64,000 nt of DNA from Haliclona indistincta (lineage: Eukaryota; Porifera; Demospongiae; Haplosclerida; Chalinidae): positions 5,508,547-5,572,546 of the forward strand of contig OZ024791.1 in NCBI GenBank assembly GCA_964017065.1. Direction: 5' to 3'. How positions within the stretch are numbered: the first letter of the stretch is position 1; each line of letters begins with the position of its first letter. Shown one piece after another: positions 1 through 11,254 of this stretch. A program made the position numbers and the translations under genes. Below the pieces are notes generated by a model. The model searched no databases, was not told the origin of the DNA, and saw only the letters and a list, made by a program, of their open reading frames with translations.

Positions 1-2990
1 ATCTAACTTTTCACACAGCAAGACTAGAGTTAGTAGAGACTGCCAGAGCAGTCTAGTGAAATTATCTTATTCCTACATCAAGTTACAAGTGTGGGTCCTT
101 ATCGAATGCAATACCTATATATGATTGCTGCTGTAATCACAGTGCTGGTAACACATCACCAGCATGCTTAAAATGATCTAACCTTTCAGACAGCAAGAAT
201 AGAGTTAGTAGAGACTGCCAGAGCAGTCTAGTGACATTAGATTATTCCTACATCAAGTTACAAGTGTGGGTCCTTATCGAATACAGTACCTATGATTGCT
301 GCTGTAATCACAGTGCTGGTAACACATCACCAGCATGCTTTAAAAGGATCTAACTTTTCACACAGCAAGACTAGAGTTAGTAGAGACTGCCAGAGCAGCC
401 CAGTAACATTAGCTTATTCCTACATCAAGTAACAAGTGTGGGTCCTTATCGAATCCAATACCTATGATTGCTACTGTAATCACAGTGCTGGTAACACATC
501 TCAAGCATGCTTAAAATAGGTCAAACTTTTCAGACAGCAAGAATAGAATTAGTAGAGACTGCCAGAGCAGCCCAATGAGATTAGCACATCAAGTTACAAG
601 TGTGGGTCCTTATCGAATACAATACCTGGATTGCTACTGCAATCACAGTGCTGGTAACACATCACCAGCATGCTTTAAAAGGATCTAACTTTTCACACAG
701 CAAGACTAGAGTTAGTAGAGACTGCCAGAGCAGTCTAGTGAAATTATCTTATTAATACAGCAAGTAACAAGTGTGGGTCCTTATCGAATCCAATACCTAT
801 GATTGCTGCTGTAATCACAGTGCTGGTAACACATCACCAGCATGCTTTAAAAAGATCTAACTTTTCAGACAGCAAGAATAGAGTTAGTCGAGACTACCAG
901 AGCAGCCCAGTAACATTATCTTATTCCTACATCAAGTAACAAGTGTGGGTCCTTATCGAATCAAATACCTATGATTACTGCTGTAATCACAGTGCTGGTA
1001 ACACATCATCAGCATGCTTTAAAAGGATCTAACTTTTCAGAGTGCAAGAATAGAGATAGGAGAGACTGCCAGAGCAGTCTAGTGAAATATATCTTATTCC
1101 TACATCAAGTTACAAGTGTGGGTCCTTATCGAATACATTACCTGGATTGCTACTGCAATCACAGTGCTGGTAACACATCAGCAGTATGCTTTAAACAGAT
1201 CTAACTTTTCACACAGCAAGACTAGAGTTAGTAGAGACTGCCAGAGCAGTCTAGTGAAATTATCTTAGTCTTACACCAAGTTACAAGTGTGGGTCCTTAT
1301 CGAATACAGTACCTATGATTGCTGCTGTAATCACAGTGCTGGTAACACATCACCAGCATGCTTTAAAAGGATCTAACTTTTCACACAGCAAGACTAGAGT
1401 TAGTAGAGACTGCCAGAGCAGCCCAGTAACATTAGCTTATTCCTACATCAAGTAACAAGTGTGGGTCCTTATCGAATCAAATACCTATGATTACTGCTGT
1501 AATCACAGTGCTGGTAACACATCATCAGCATGCTTTAAAAGGATCTAACTTTACAGAGTGCAAGAATAGAGTTAGGAGAGACTGCCAGAGCAGTACAGTG
1601 ACATTAGCTTACTTCTACATCAAGTTACAAGTGTGGGTCCGTGGGTCCTTATCGAATAAAATACCTGGATTGCTACTGCAATCACAGTGCTGGTAAGACA
1701 TCAGCAGTTTGCTTTAAACAGATCTAACTTTTCACACAGCAAGACTAGAGTTAGTAGAGACTGCCAGAGCAGTCTAGTGAAATTATCTTATTCCTACATC
1801 AAGTTACAATTGTGGTTCCTTATCGAATACAATACCTATGATTGCTGCTGTAATCACGGTGCTGGTAACACATCACCAGCATGCTTAGAGTAGGTCTAAC
1901 TTTTCAGACAGCAAGAATAGAATTAGTAGAGACTGCCAGAGCAGCCCAATGAGATTAGCACATCAAGTTACAAGTGTGGGTCCTTATCGAATAGAATACC
2001 TGGATTGCTACTGCAATCACAGTGCTGGTAACACATCACCAGCATGCTTTAAAAGGATCTAACTTTTCACACAGCAAGACTAGAGTTAGTAGAGACTGCC
2101 AGAGCAGCCCAGTGACATTAGCTTAATCCTACATCAAGTTACAAGTGTGGGTCCTTATCGAATACAATACCTGGATTGCTACTGCAATCACAGTGCTGGT
2201 AACACATCACCAGCATGCTTTCAAAGGATCTAACTTTTCACACAGCATGACTAGAGTTAGTAGAGACTGCCAGAGCAGTCTAGTGAAATTATCTTATTCC
2301 TACATCAAGTTACAAGTGTGGGTCCTTATCGAATGCAATACCTATGATTGCTGCTGTAATCACAGTGCTGGTAACACATCACCAGCATGCTTTAAAATGA
2401 TCTAACCTTTCAGACAGCAAGACTAGAGTTAGTAGAGACTGCCAGAGCAGTCTAGTGAAATTATCTTATTCCTACATCAAGTTACAAGTGTGGGTCCTTA
2501 TCGAATACAATACCTATGATTGCTGCTGTAATCACAGTGCTGGTAACACATCACCAGCATGCTTTAAAATGATCTAACTTTCACACAGCAAGACTAGAGT
2601 TAGTAGAGACTGCCAGAGCAGTCTAGTGACATTAGCTTTTTCCTACATCAAGTTACAAGTGTGTGTTCTTATCGAATACAATACCTGGATTGCTACTGCA
2701 ATCACAGTGTTGGTAAGACATCACCAGCATGCTTTAAAAGGATCTAACTTTTCACACAGCAAGAATAGAGTTATTATAGACTGCCAGAGCAGTCTAGTGA
2801 CATTAGCTTATTCCTACATCAAGTTACAAGTGTGGGTCCTTATCGAATACAATACCTGGATTGCTTCTGCAATCACAGTGCTGGTAACACATCACCACAT
2901 GCTTTAAAAGGATCTAACTTTTCACACAGCAAGAATAGAGTTAGTAGAGACTACCAGAGTAGTACAGTAACATTACATCAAGTAACAAGG
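1..2990. repeat. Tandem satellite, monomer about 170 bp
   Basis: About 17 head-to-tail copies of a 165-175 bp unit, each starting near GATCTAACTTTTCA and ending near CATGCTTTAAAA. The array is cut by the left edge of the window and decays at about 2990. Monomers fall into types marked by ATGATTGCTGCTGTAATC or GGATTGCTACTGCAATC, and two monomers near 590 and 1960 share the same internal deletion. Every monomer carries a small hairpin (AGACTGC...GCAGTCT). The short open frames inside are by-products of the periodicity, not genes. Confidence 0.95.
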
Positions 2991-3160
2991 TGAACTGACT
3001 GAGTAGTAGAAGGGAAGACGCGAAGTCGCTGCGCTGCGCGATCGCGATGGTAAATGGGCGGACGGGTTAAAGATCGCGGGTCCTTAGGTCGGGTCCTTGT
3101 GCGTTTTATGACTATTGTAATACCTCAGTATAAACTTATTTCGTAGACAGAGACTCTCGT
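2991..3160. other. Spacer between satellite and retroelement remnant
   Basis: GC-richer sequence with a CGCTGCGCTGCGCGATCGCGATGG stretch near 3028. I see no gene here. Confidence 0.4.
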
Positions 3161-3810
3161 CACACGCGACCAAATTGCAAAGGGGCGGAGTCGTACGCAA
3201 TAAATGTCTCTTATTCTTGACAATCCTCAAACATCTAAGGAACAGAGATGTGACAGTTCCAACTCTAGACCAGGTGACATCCTCCACCCAGATTTCATTC
3301 TCGGGAAACCAGCTTTCTTCGATGTTTCAGTTCGAAATTCCTTTATACCTCCCTTTATTGCCGCTTCTGCTTCGCAAGCCGGCTCAGCTGGGATTGCCGG
3401 GGAATTGGAAAAAGATTCTCACTATCGGGCAACAGTAGAATCACTCGGGGCTCTTTTCTTTCCGCTGGTGGTCGAATCCTTTGGCCTTTGGACGGCTCAC
3501 AGTATCAAACTTCTGAAATCCATCGCTGGTAGGGTGGCCCTTTCAGCTAACATCTCGAAAAGTCTGGCATACTCCAATCTCATCCAGCAGCTCTCCATCA
3601 AGTTATGGTCTTTCAATGCCAAAATGATATTATTCAGACTGCACTCCTTGTCTCCCACTTTGAATTTTGCTTCTTCCTTTTTTGATTCTGTCTACACTAA
3701 CCATTTATTAACTTAGAACTTTTGTTTGTCGCGGCCCTCTGGCGCTGCCTTTTATGTGTATTATTTTTATTGTACTTTTCCATTAAAAATACTAGTAAAA
3801 AAAAAAAAAT
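3160..3810 (+). pseudogene. 3' remnant of a retrotransposon-type reverse transcriptase protein
   Basis: The open frame 3204-3716 (170 aa) has the motif RPGDILHPDF followed by FFDVSVRNSF and, further on, GELEKD and FFPLVVESFGLW. From memory this matches the C-terminal, restriction-endonuclease-like (PD-(D/E)XK type) region of reverse transcriptase polyproteins common in sponge and cnidarian genomes. The residues just before the ATG still resemble the family but are interrupted by an in-frame TAA, so this is a 5'-truncated, inactive copy and the ATG is fortuitous. A run of 13 A at about 3797-3809 sits about 80 bp after the stop, as expected for the 3' end of a retrotransposed copy. The exact element class is not resolved. 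Confidence 0.6.
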
Positions 3811-4116
3811 GAGCTGCCGGTCCAGAGGTGCGCGCGAACCCCCCTTTGCGCTCAGTAATGATATTCACAAGCTACATTACCTTATGAGGAATTTAGTTTA
3901 CACAACCATAACTAGGGGTTGTCCCACATTCACCACGTGCAAGACCGGCTAAACTAACAAGGATTCAACCCCTCTGCAGATTCAACGGAATCAACGCAAA
4001 AGTAGACTAGATTTTGACCGAAAGTGGGCGTGGTTTCAATCATTCGCGCCGCGCAAGCGCGCCCATTCTACCCTTTCTCCAATCCTGATCCTAGATCCGC
4101 CACTGATACCGCAATC
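3811..4116. other. Upstream region of the gasdermin gene
   Basis: About 300 bp without a recognisable gene. The frame of the next gene stays open upstream to 4024, but the residues before the ATG at 4117 look untranslated. No clear TATA box was seen. Confidence 0.35.
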
Positions 4117-5122
4117 ATGTCTGTACAACAGAAGTTGCTGGAACAGGCCGTCAACCATCATTTTCCATCTGCTTTCGTTTCCATTCAGGAGAGAGTGGCA
4201 GAGTTTGAAATTGGCAAAGTGCTTGTGCTGCACAAGAAGCGGCATTGGTGGAGGCGTCATCCATCTCTGGACTTTACCAGCTTACCACTAAAAACTGTTC
4301 TGACAAGTCAATTGCATGTGACTAGGCAGGCTCTCTTAGACATTACTGCCGGCACACAATCCGAGCATAGTGCAGTTGCAGTGACTCTCGGTGTCAAAGG
4401 AGGGCTCAAGAAAGATTTACTGGCTGTCGTTGGTCAAGGAAAAAGTAAACATATTTCAGACTTAACGTTTCTGATTGACTTTGGCAAGGTCGAGCATGTT
4501 GTTGGCGATATTTTCACGAGACTGTACAGCAGCCAGTACATCATAGATACGATGCATCCAGTCGTGCAAGACGCATTAGAGCGTGGAAAGGAAATGTATG
4601 TTATAACGTCAGTTTACAAAGCCAGTAAAGTGGACATCAAGGTATTGCTAGGCTGTTTTCCAGCTAGTAATTTTGTTAACCTAATTTTAGATTAGAAGAA
4701 ATTCTAGTACTAAAGTGAAAAGTGAACAAGAGATATCAGTAACTGCTTTACCAGTCAGTGCAGGACTGGAACAAAGCATCAACACAACTTCTAATGAAAT
4801 ATCAGGTATTATGCTGAGCATTCTGATCGGTGATGGTGTGTGCTTGTGATAATCAATATTTTCAACTGTGTCACAGTGCTTTGTCGAGACACTCCAACCA
4901 ACATTGCCTTCTGTGTTGCTAAACTACAGCTCAGAAGAACAGGAGAAATTATTCCAATAGCTAAGAGTGGCTACAAGCACAGTAAAAAGGTGCTTTTGCA
5001 CTGACTGCAGTTTTGAACACCTTACAATTAGTACATCCCTATAGGTATATGCACCATACGGAGACAGCTTTGTTGTCATATCTGAAAATCGCAGTTTAGA
5101 ACAGGACGAACACACCATGTAA
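4117..5122 (+). CDS. Gasdermin-family pore-forming protein, N-terminal domain only
   Basis: Four exons close in frame: 4117-4641, 4691-4805, 4877-4989 and 5045-5122, giving 276 aa. The signature is VLVLHKKRHWWRR then FTSLPLKTVL (about residues 35-60), matching the LSLVxKKKR...F gasdermin core. A further block, VQDALERGKEMYVITSVYKA, is like the region of human GSDME before its interdomain linker, and TNIAFCVAKLQL is like the last strands of the pore-forming domain. Gasdermins insert into acidic-lipid membranes and form large pores in lytic cell death. Vertebrate members are about 450-500 aa with an inhibitory C-terminal domain; here the frame stops about 20-25 residues after the pore domain, so no repressor domain is seen. 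Start choice: the first ATG after a poorly conserved leader; the frame is open upstream to 4024. Remaining uncertainty is a skipped exon or an alternative 3' end. Confidence 0.78.
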
Positions 5123-5208
5123 ATTAATAATTTTGATCCATCCATTAAAAATAATTAATTTGAGGGCGTGTCTGACACGTGGCGAGTAGGCTCGCGAGTA
5201 GGTTCGTG

Positions 5209-6629
5209 ATGAATCAGTTTCTTCATCCGCCATCGTTCTACCAGCCACCGGCTACTCTACTGCCCACAGCTACTTACCCTACGCCATATTTGCCTCCTCT
5301 TCCCCCTCCTCCTGGTACTTTAGCTACGCCTCAGGAATACACGTGCTTTCTTCCTCCTCCCACTTGCCTTCCTGCTCCATTCTCTGCTCCGTTTTATCAT
5401 TGGAGAGGCCCTAGTGTACAACAGAAACCGTTTAACAAACATACAGGAGGGTGGAAGAAGGAATATACGTGTGGCACCTGTCATCGATCATACAAATCTG
5501 AAGCAACTTATCAAGAGCACATACAATCTCACATCAAGGTAGATAGATAACTGCTGCATTGACGAAAAAAATTATTCTTGTCTCATTTCTTAGTGCAAAC
5601 AGTGCGACTTCACGGCTCTACCTAAACTCGTCCGAGATCATGAGCAAGTCAGTGGTTTAGTGCTGTCACACAGTCTCTCGATAATCTTGCTGTGCTACAG
5701 GTGCATTCAATTCCAGATTTTCTTCAGACTGCAACTCCAGAAGAACTAAGTAAATGGAAAGAAGAAAGACGCAAGTGAGTGTTGTTATTTTCTAGTAATA
5801 ATAATATAGAAATTGTTGTAGGAATTATCCAACTATATCAGCAGTTGCTAAAAAGCTGCAACAAGAGGCTGATCGCAAGGAGAGAGGACAGGTAGCTAAC
5901 ACTCCATTGTACAGGTACACAATAGCGACTTGTTGCTCTCTGTATTGTCGTGTTGTAGATATGTGAACCAGTTGATTGGAGATGGTGACAGAGGGAGGAG
6001 TGGTAGAGGAAGGGGGAGAGGGAGGGGAAGAGGAGGGAGAGGGGGAGGAAGGTCTAGACAGCACTGGAAGCAGACCAATGACAGGACCCAAGATGACAAC
6101 TGTGAGTACTTTGACTTTTCATTTTGTCTTCATTATTATTATTCAAAAGCTTGTACTTCTAAGGAAGACTCGGGAATGTATCGTGAGAGGTCACCTCACA
6201 GTGGTGAGTGGATGGTGTTGTACCAAGCTGACTGTATTATTATGTGTACATTTTTTCAGAGACACAGGAGAGTACTGGTAATGATTATTCTAGAAGAAGA
6301 CAATTTCAGAGAGGGAAAGGAAAGTTTCGAGGAGGTAAAAGGGCCCAGGACAATACTGTCAAGGTTCGTGAGTGACTTGTAACTTGTCATTCACTACATT
6401 TATTTTAGAATATTCATGACATCATGCCAAAATGGCCCACTCTCTTGGAAAAGGTTTTTGAAACAAAGTGTTTTAGGTTGATTATCACTACTATTAATTT
6501 TTTTAGCTTCTTGCTCCAGAGATAAGAAAAGAAAACAATGCAGTGTTGCAGTGTGTCAGACATGTTGTAAGAGAGAATTTCTTTGGTATTGGAGGGGAGC
6601 AGACCAGCCATGAACCAGACCAGCCATGA
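5209..6629 (+). CDS. NUFIP1: NUFIP1-like snoRNP assembly factor
   Basis: Nine exons join in frame: 5209-5538, 5594-5647, 5701-5774, 5822-5914, 5959-6101, 6150-6203, 6260-6363, 6409-6453 and 6507-6629. The order is a Pro-rich N-terminus, a C2H2-like zinc finger (YTCGTCHRSYKSEATYQEH), a second Cys pair (CKQCDF), the NUFIP1 box (TPEELSKWKEERRKNYPT), an RGG/GR-rich tract and a C-terminal block with LLAPEIRKEN and RENFFGIGGE, like the end of human NUFIP1. The family bridges snoRNP core proteins to the R2TP/HSP90 assembly machinery in the nucleus and has been reported as a ribophagy receptor. Introns are about 45-60 bp. The ATG at 5209 is preferred because the upstream in-frame codon at 5179 is GTG. 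The gene starts only 86 bp after the gasdermin stop. Confidence 0.93.
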
Positions 6630-7231
6630 ACCACAGCTGGGGGATAAACTAGACTGATGTTCTTTAAAACAATAATGAATTGTGGTATTGCTCACTTGAC
6701 TTTATTATAATACGAAATGAGAAAAAAGAAAATAGCCTAAGGGGGATTCGAACCGAGAATGCAAGGACGAGGCTACAGCATGCCAAATGTAGTCTGGCAG
6801 CCCGATTACAGTGGTGTTGTTTGCTTTATTGATCTAGCTCACAAAATTGGCGGAAGAAGCAACCTTCGTTCAACTTAAAAATTAAACTAGGACGACAAGC
6901 ACCGATGGAAAGCAGGCAAAGCATAGACACTTTCTGTACCGTGATTACAGCATAGCTAAGTTACAAAAGCCAGCTCTAGCATTCTTACTCACAACCATTA
7001 CGTTCAGTAGCTCGTTCATGACAATTGCATGGTCAAAACAGGTGTACAGCGCGTTCTACTGCAGCCAATACTGGCTTATGAATATTTTTGCAATCTGATT
7101 GGATCGCAGAAATCCCTGCGACTGGTGTACACCACTAGTCTAACGCAACGCCAGTGCGAAGGGGCGGGACTACCAGACTAATTGTTGCGCGAATAGAACA
7201 CTGTTCAACAAAGTTGCTTGCTTCTCATGAG
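6630..7231. other. Intergenic, with a tRNA-like B box on the minus strand
   Basis: No coding region recognised. At about 6741-6756 the minus strand reads GGTTCGAATCCC, a perfect polymerase III B box, with a weak A-box-like TGGCATGCTG about 30 bp upstream on that strand. The acceptor stem does not close, so this is more likely a tRNA-derived SINE fragment than a tRNA gene. Confidence 0.35.
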
Positions 7232-7978
7232 GTCCCGTTTACACGGTTGCGTTTTCATCTGAAAACGGAAAGAAATCGAGCGTACCTCAGCCTTCATACT
7301 CACAGAGAATACTAATAGTCCTTAGTAACGTGCGTTTTCTTCGTTGCTTCAACAACTTCGTGAGTACAAGTTTATTTATTATTTGATTTTACAGTACACG
7401 GATATATTTGTGTTAGAGTGTCCTGAGAATATGAGTTGTCAATTGCAGTGAATATACTGATGGACTTTCAGCACGTTCTACTGGAATTCAGCCTGACTTG
7501 TAAAAACAGGAGTTTTATAGAGATTACTACATTTGTAACAGGGGCATAGGAGGTGGAAAGAGCAAGGTTGAGAGGGGAGAAGTTTTTGAGAAAGTGTTGC
7601 CACATGTGCTCTACAATTTGTTTTTTAATTGAGGAGCCGGAGAGAGGTAGTTGCAAAGTGTGTGTTGCTTCGCCCGTTACCACACTCACATTCCAACCGC
7701 TTAATTAACTTCCGGTTAATTTCACTGGCGCATGGTAGCCTCAGAAACGCTGAAAACGGAGCCGCCGTGTAAAGCTGGGTTTTTTTTGTATTAACCAATC
7801 AGGAATAAATAGCTAAAACAAACAAGTCAAATAATGCCATCCACTCTGGAAGAGACGGTGGAGATTCTGTTCAACCATAGAGTTGCGTTCCCCTCCACAG
7901 TGCAATAGATCGAACAGCTGTGGTGAATCCGCATACTTCCCCCGTTTTTGGCCATCGCGTCATTGTGTAAACGCAGCC
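7232..7978. mobile_element. Non-autonomous TIR DNA transposon, possibly composite
   Basis: The left end GTCCCGTTTACACGG and the right end (reverse complement GGCTGCGTTTACACA) form imperfect terminal inverted repeats and are flanked by TGAG on both sides (7228-7231 and 7979-7982), a possible 4 bp target duplication. A further inward-facing end, CCGTGTAAAGCTGGG near 7766-7781, also pairs with the left TIR through a longer match (CGTTTTCAGC type). This suggests two related elements nested or side by side. No transposase frame was seen. Confidence 0.55.
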
Positions 7979-8011
7979 TGAGTGAATAAATTTGCGACGT
8001 GACCAATATTA

Positions 8012-8604
8012 AACAAGTAAAGTAAAAAAGCTTTAATAAAAAAACTGAAAAGTGTAGGGATGACTCTTAAAAAAGGAAAGGAACAAGATGGGATGATGCT
8101 TGCAAAAGTAAAGGAACAAGATGGAATAATGCTTGCAAATGTAAAAGTCCCAAGTATCCCTACATCAGCGGCTTGTTGCGACAACGTGCAACTGACAATT
8201 GCGGAATCCTCTTCCTATACATTTACAACCATCAATTAGTTCATCGGACTGCGTCCTCCAAACACAGCTACCTGCAGCATATTTACAACAGTCAACTACT
8301 TCATCGGACTGCGTCCTCCTAAACACAGACACCTCTAGTTATTTACAACCGTCAAGTACTTCATCGGACTGCGTCCTCCAAACACAGATACCTCTAGTTA
8401 TTTAGAACCGTCAATTACGTCATCGGACTGCGTCCTCCTTCAAGCCGCTGATGTAGGGATACTTGGGACTTTTACATTTGCAAGCATTATTCCATCTTGT
8501 TCCTTTACTTTTGCAAGCATCATCCCATCTTGTTCCTTTCCTTTTTTAAGAGTCATCCCTACACTTTTCAGTTTTTTTATTAAAGCTTTTTTACTTTACT
8601 TGTT
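8012..8604. mobile_element. Foldback-type element: 164 bp perfect inverted repeat around a tandem-repeat loop
   Basis: The arms 8012-8175 and 8441-8604 are exact reverse complements of each other by eye, beginning AACAAGTAAAG and ending AGCGGCTTG. The 265 bp centre holds about four copies of a roughly 57-60 bp unit (TTCATCGGACTGCGTCCTCC, 8222-8438). Within each arm two 28-31 bp direct repeats (GGAACAAGATGG) occur. There is no coding capacity. A transcript across it would fold into a long hairpin. Confidence 0.85.
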
Positions 8605-10174
8605 CCTGTTACTTTTTTGATCACTACCAGTTTGAACTTATTCTATGTTAGATGTTATTTCATTTTGACAACTCTGTGAGCAGCGCACTGAGTTACTAGT
8701 CTAGCATGCAGATGTGAACGTGCACGGGTCTTGAGAGTAAGGAGTGTGGTCTAAAATAATCATTTAATATTACCAATCATTCAATGAAAGGTTTAAAATA
8801 TCAAGTCCATGTATGACAGATTTGACAACATGATACTTGTTAGTACTGTAATGGATGAAGACTGACTAATACTGACACTGAATTGGACCACGCCTAGTAG
8901 AATCTTGTTGATGCCAATATCACACTCACAGTGGCTTCTAGTCCTTACGCTGCGTGGTGTAGGAACCTTTCTGTGCGTAGGTAAGCGGCGCCGGTACAGT
9001 ACTCAGCCCCGGCGGTTCACGTCTGGGCATGTCAGTTTTAACCAGCCATCTAAAGCTTTAACAAACAGATCAATGTTACTTAGAGTATAGTACAGCTCTA
9101 GACAAATTTCATACCTCTGGCTTGCGCGCTCAAGCGTCCAGACCAGAGACAAACGAAGTATCCATCGAGATAGCTGCAAAGCTGATGTGGGCGGAGTCAA
9201 TAATAAGTAGCGACAATAGGGTTAATTATTTAATGGCGTCTTCAGTCCAAAACGGTCTAAAAACCATGTTTTTCAAGGATTACTCGCTTCTGGTAGTGTT
9301 TAATGCCTATCTAAGACGTAAGTGCACTATTCCAGGTATATACACGTGCAATTGTGAAGGTTTGGTAGTGATTCGTTCACTCAGGACAGCGTCAGGCTTA
9401 CTGAAAGAAGAAAGAAGAAAGAAGAAGAAAGAAGAAGAAGATGAACAATTCGCGTGGGCGGCGATTTCTGTTTACCACTTTAGAAACGTCTGCCCGCTTC
9501 GCCAAAGGTATTTCCATGCTCAGAACAATCGCCTGATCAATCCTAGATGTCTGGAATCTCGATAAACGCTACAACAGCCAAGATCTGCAACGACCTCCCT
9601 GAGAGTCGCCATCTTGATTTTCGTCGACAAGCAAGCAGTCCCGGCGACTTTCTTAGACTTCCTACAAGCGCTCGCACTTCAGATTCCCTTAGAGATAGTG
9701 AAAATGCAGTAGAAATGTATAACAGTAGAGATATGTGCGAAAACTCATTTTCACACATGAGTAGCCGCCATCTTAGTTCGAGGTCATCCCTACATATCAT
9801 TGCCGATCGGCAATGATAATAGTAGTTATATACCTAGTAGTTATATAACTACTTTAAACCATAGTGCGCTGCTTGCCTGACGTCTAGATGGCTATCTTAC
9901 GTCGCAGGAAGACCGCAGAGCAGCACGAGCGCCGTTTCTTTGTGGATTCTCGAACGCGGCGGCCATCTTGGAACGCGTGCGGGCTGTACACGATTACATC
10001 AAAGAGAAATGGTTTAATCACAACTAGTGCATGAATATTATTTCTGTGCGACCACAGCATAGATAAATCACATTAACAAATGGGAACGCAAACAGAAACA
10101 CATCACATGACTAACAAAGCAAATATTATTCTGTTAGTTAACAAGCTAAATCAGCACACAGTGTCTCATCCAAG
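8605..10174. other. Intergenic, no confident gene
   Basis: Short open frames (for example 9122-9565 plus and 9003-9200 minus) resemble no family I recognise and lack plausible splice structure. A GAAGAA-rich simple repeat lies at about 9403-9441. I support no gene here. Confidence 0.4.
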
Positions 10175-11017
10175 TCAGCATACAGTGTCACGTCTAAGAG
10201 GATTTGGTGAAAATACCACAAGTTTTTCAGATGTTTTGTCATGGCAAATTGGACAATGACCAGGAATCGGGTACTCTTCCTTGCTAGTCGAATCGAATGT
10301 TTTCATTGGACATTCTTCTTGTTTGCCGTCGTCATTCAAGTACGGACTATTTGTGTTAGATGTCAATGATTGATGCTGTTCTTGTTCTGCTTTTTCGATG
10401 TAGTAGCAGTAAAACACATATATAGCCAATAGGCGATAAAACAGATCAACATAAAACCAAAAGAAAAGTATGTCGATATTTTTGTTAACCGCTGCAACTG
10501 ACACCATGTGACAGATCATCACTGCGTTGTATTTGATCATGTCACGAACCGGCAAGGTACGAAGAAGAGCAGGTCTTCTCTCGCATCTTTCCAAAAGGCA
10601 TCCTGTGATGAAATATGCTTGGTAGATAGTATGGAGTATGAAGCCAGAACTTGGAAACAGATAGATCAGCTGAAATGGTACTGCAAAGCTAGAAACCCAC
10701 TGCTGGTAGATAAAGTTAACAACCAGGATTGGATAAGGCGCAGCCAACGCAGTACAGACAAACATTCGAACTGGAAAAGCCAAGGGAAAAGCAGCAACCC
10801 CACGCTTCAACTTATCCTGAAATTCTCGACAGATCAGAGATAGAGTCACCCATATTGTCAGAGACGTGAAGTGAAGTAGCTGGGTATGAAACCCACTAAC
10901 ATCGACACTGATATCCAGCCACGGGTAGAGTGAAATAATGCTACGCAGCACAGAAGAATAAAACAGAAAAGGCAGTGCGTCCCTCGTTATTGCAACTATG
11001 CTTCTACGGTCAGCCAT
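10175..11017 (-). CDS. Multi-pass membrane protein with a C-terminal CPICHD motif
   Basis: A single-exon frame of 280 aa. Roughly five to six hydrophobic segments are visible (near residues 13-33, 47-62, 75-105, 112-145, 165-180 and 182-210), followed by a hydrophilic tail of about 70 residues with GHCPICHDKTSEKL about 20 residues before the stop. The CxxC at this place could be the start of a RING-like zinc finger cut short, since membrane RING proteins (RNFT type) have a similar layout, but the remaining zinc ligands are absent. I do not recognise the family. Lack of introns is unusual among its neighbours. Its promoter region (11018-11254) carries two CACGTG boxes, at 11198 and 11210. Confidence 0.65.
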   Translation of the reverse strand: MADRRSIVAITRDALPFLFYSSVLRSIISLYPWLDISVDVSGFHTQLLHFTSLTIWVTLSLICREFQDKLKRGVAAFPLAFPVRMFVCTALAAPYPILVVNFIYQQWVSSFAVPFQLIYLFPSSGFILHTIYQAYFITGCLLERCERRPALLRTLPVRDMIKYNAVMICHMVSVAAVNKNIDILFFWFYVDLFYRLLAIYVFYCYYIEKAEQEQHQSLTSNTNSPYLNDDGKQEECPMKTFDSTSKEEYPIPGHCPICHDKTSEKLVVFSPNPLRRDTVC

Positions 11018-11254
11018 TGTAATCCACGTTTTCGAAGATAACTATAGCGGCGAGCACCTTGGGACAACAGAAACATGCTACTCTCACAAAGCAGTGAGAG
11101 AAACTTAGCTAGCTGCACCAAAGGGGCCCAACACGTAATATCGCGTGCCCGTTTATATTGGGTTTGTCAAGTGGTTTGTCACGTCACGATTCACTCCCAC
11201 GTGACAAATCACGTGATCATCTAGGGGAAATTTAAAACCGCGATCTACATGTAG

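Noticed and set aside
971..2907. Several plus-strand frames starting MITAVITVLV and similar
   Set aside because: They recur at the satellite period and reflect repeat structure.
5930..6382. Arg/Gly-rich and Glu/Gly-rich frames in two registers
   Set aside because: They run through introns of NUFIP1; the spliced model explains the RGG coding part.
6721..6810. tRNA gene on the minus strand
   Set aside because: A good B box is present but acceptor and anticodon stems do not pair, so at most a SINE fragment.
9122..9565. 147-codon plus-strand frame
   Set aside because: No recognisable motif, a Lys/Glu run from simple repeat, and no sign of conserved coding sequence.
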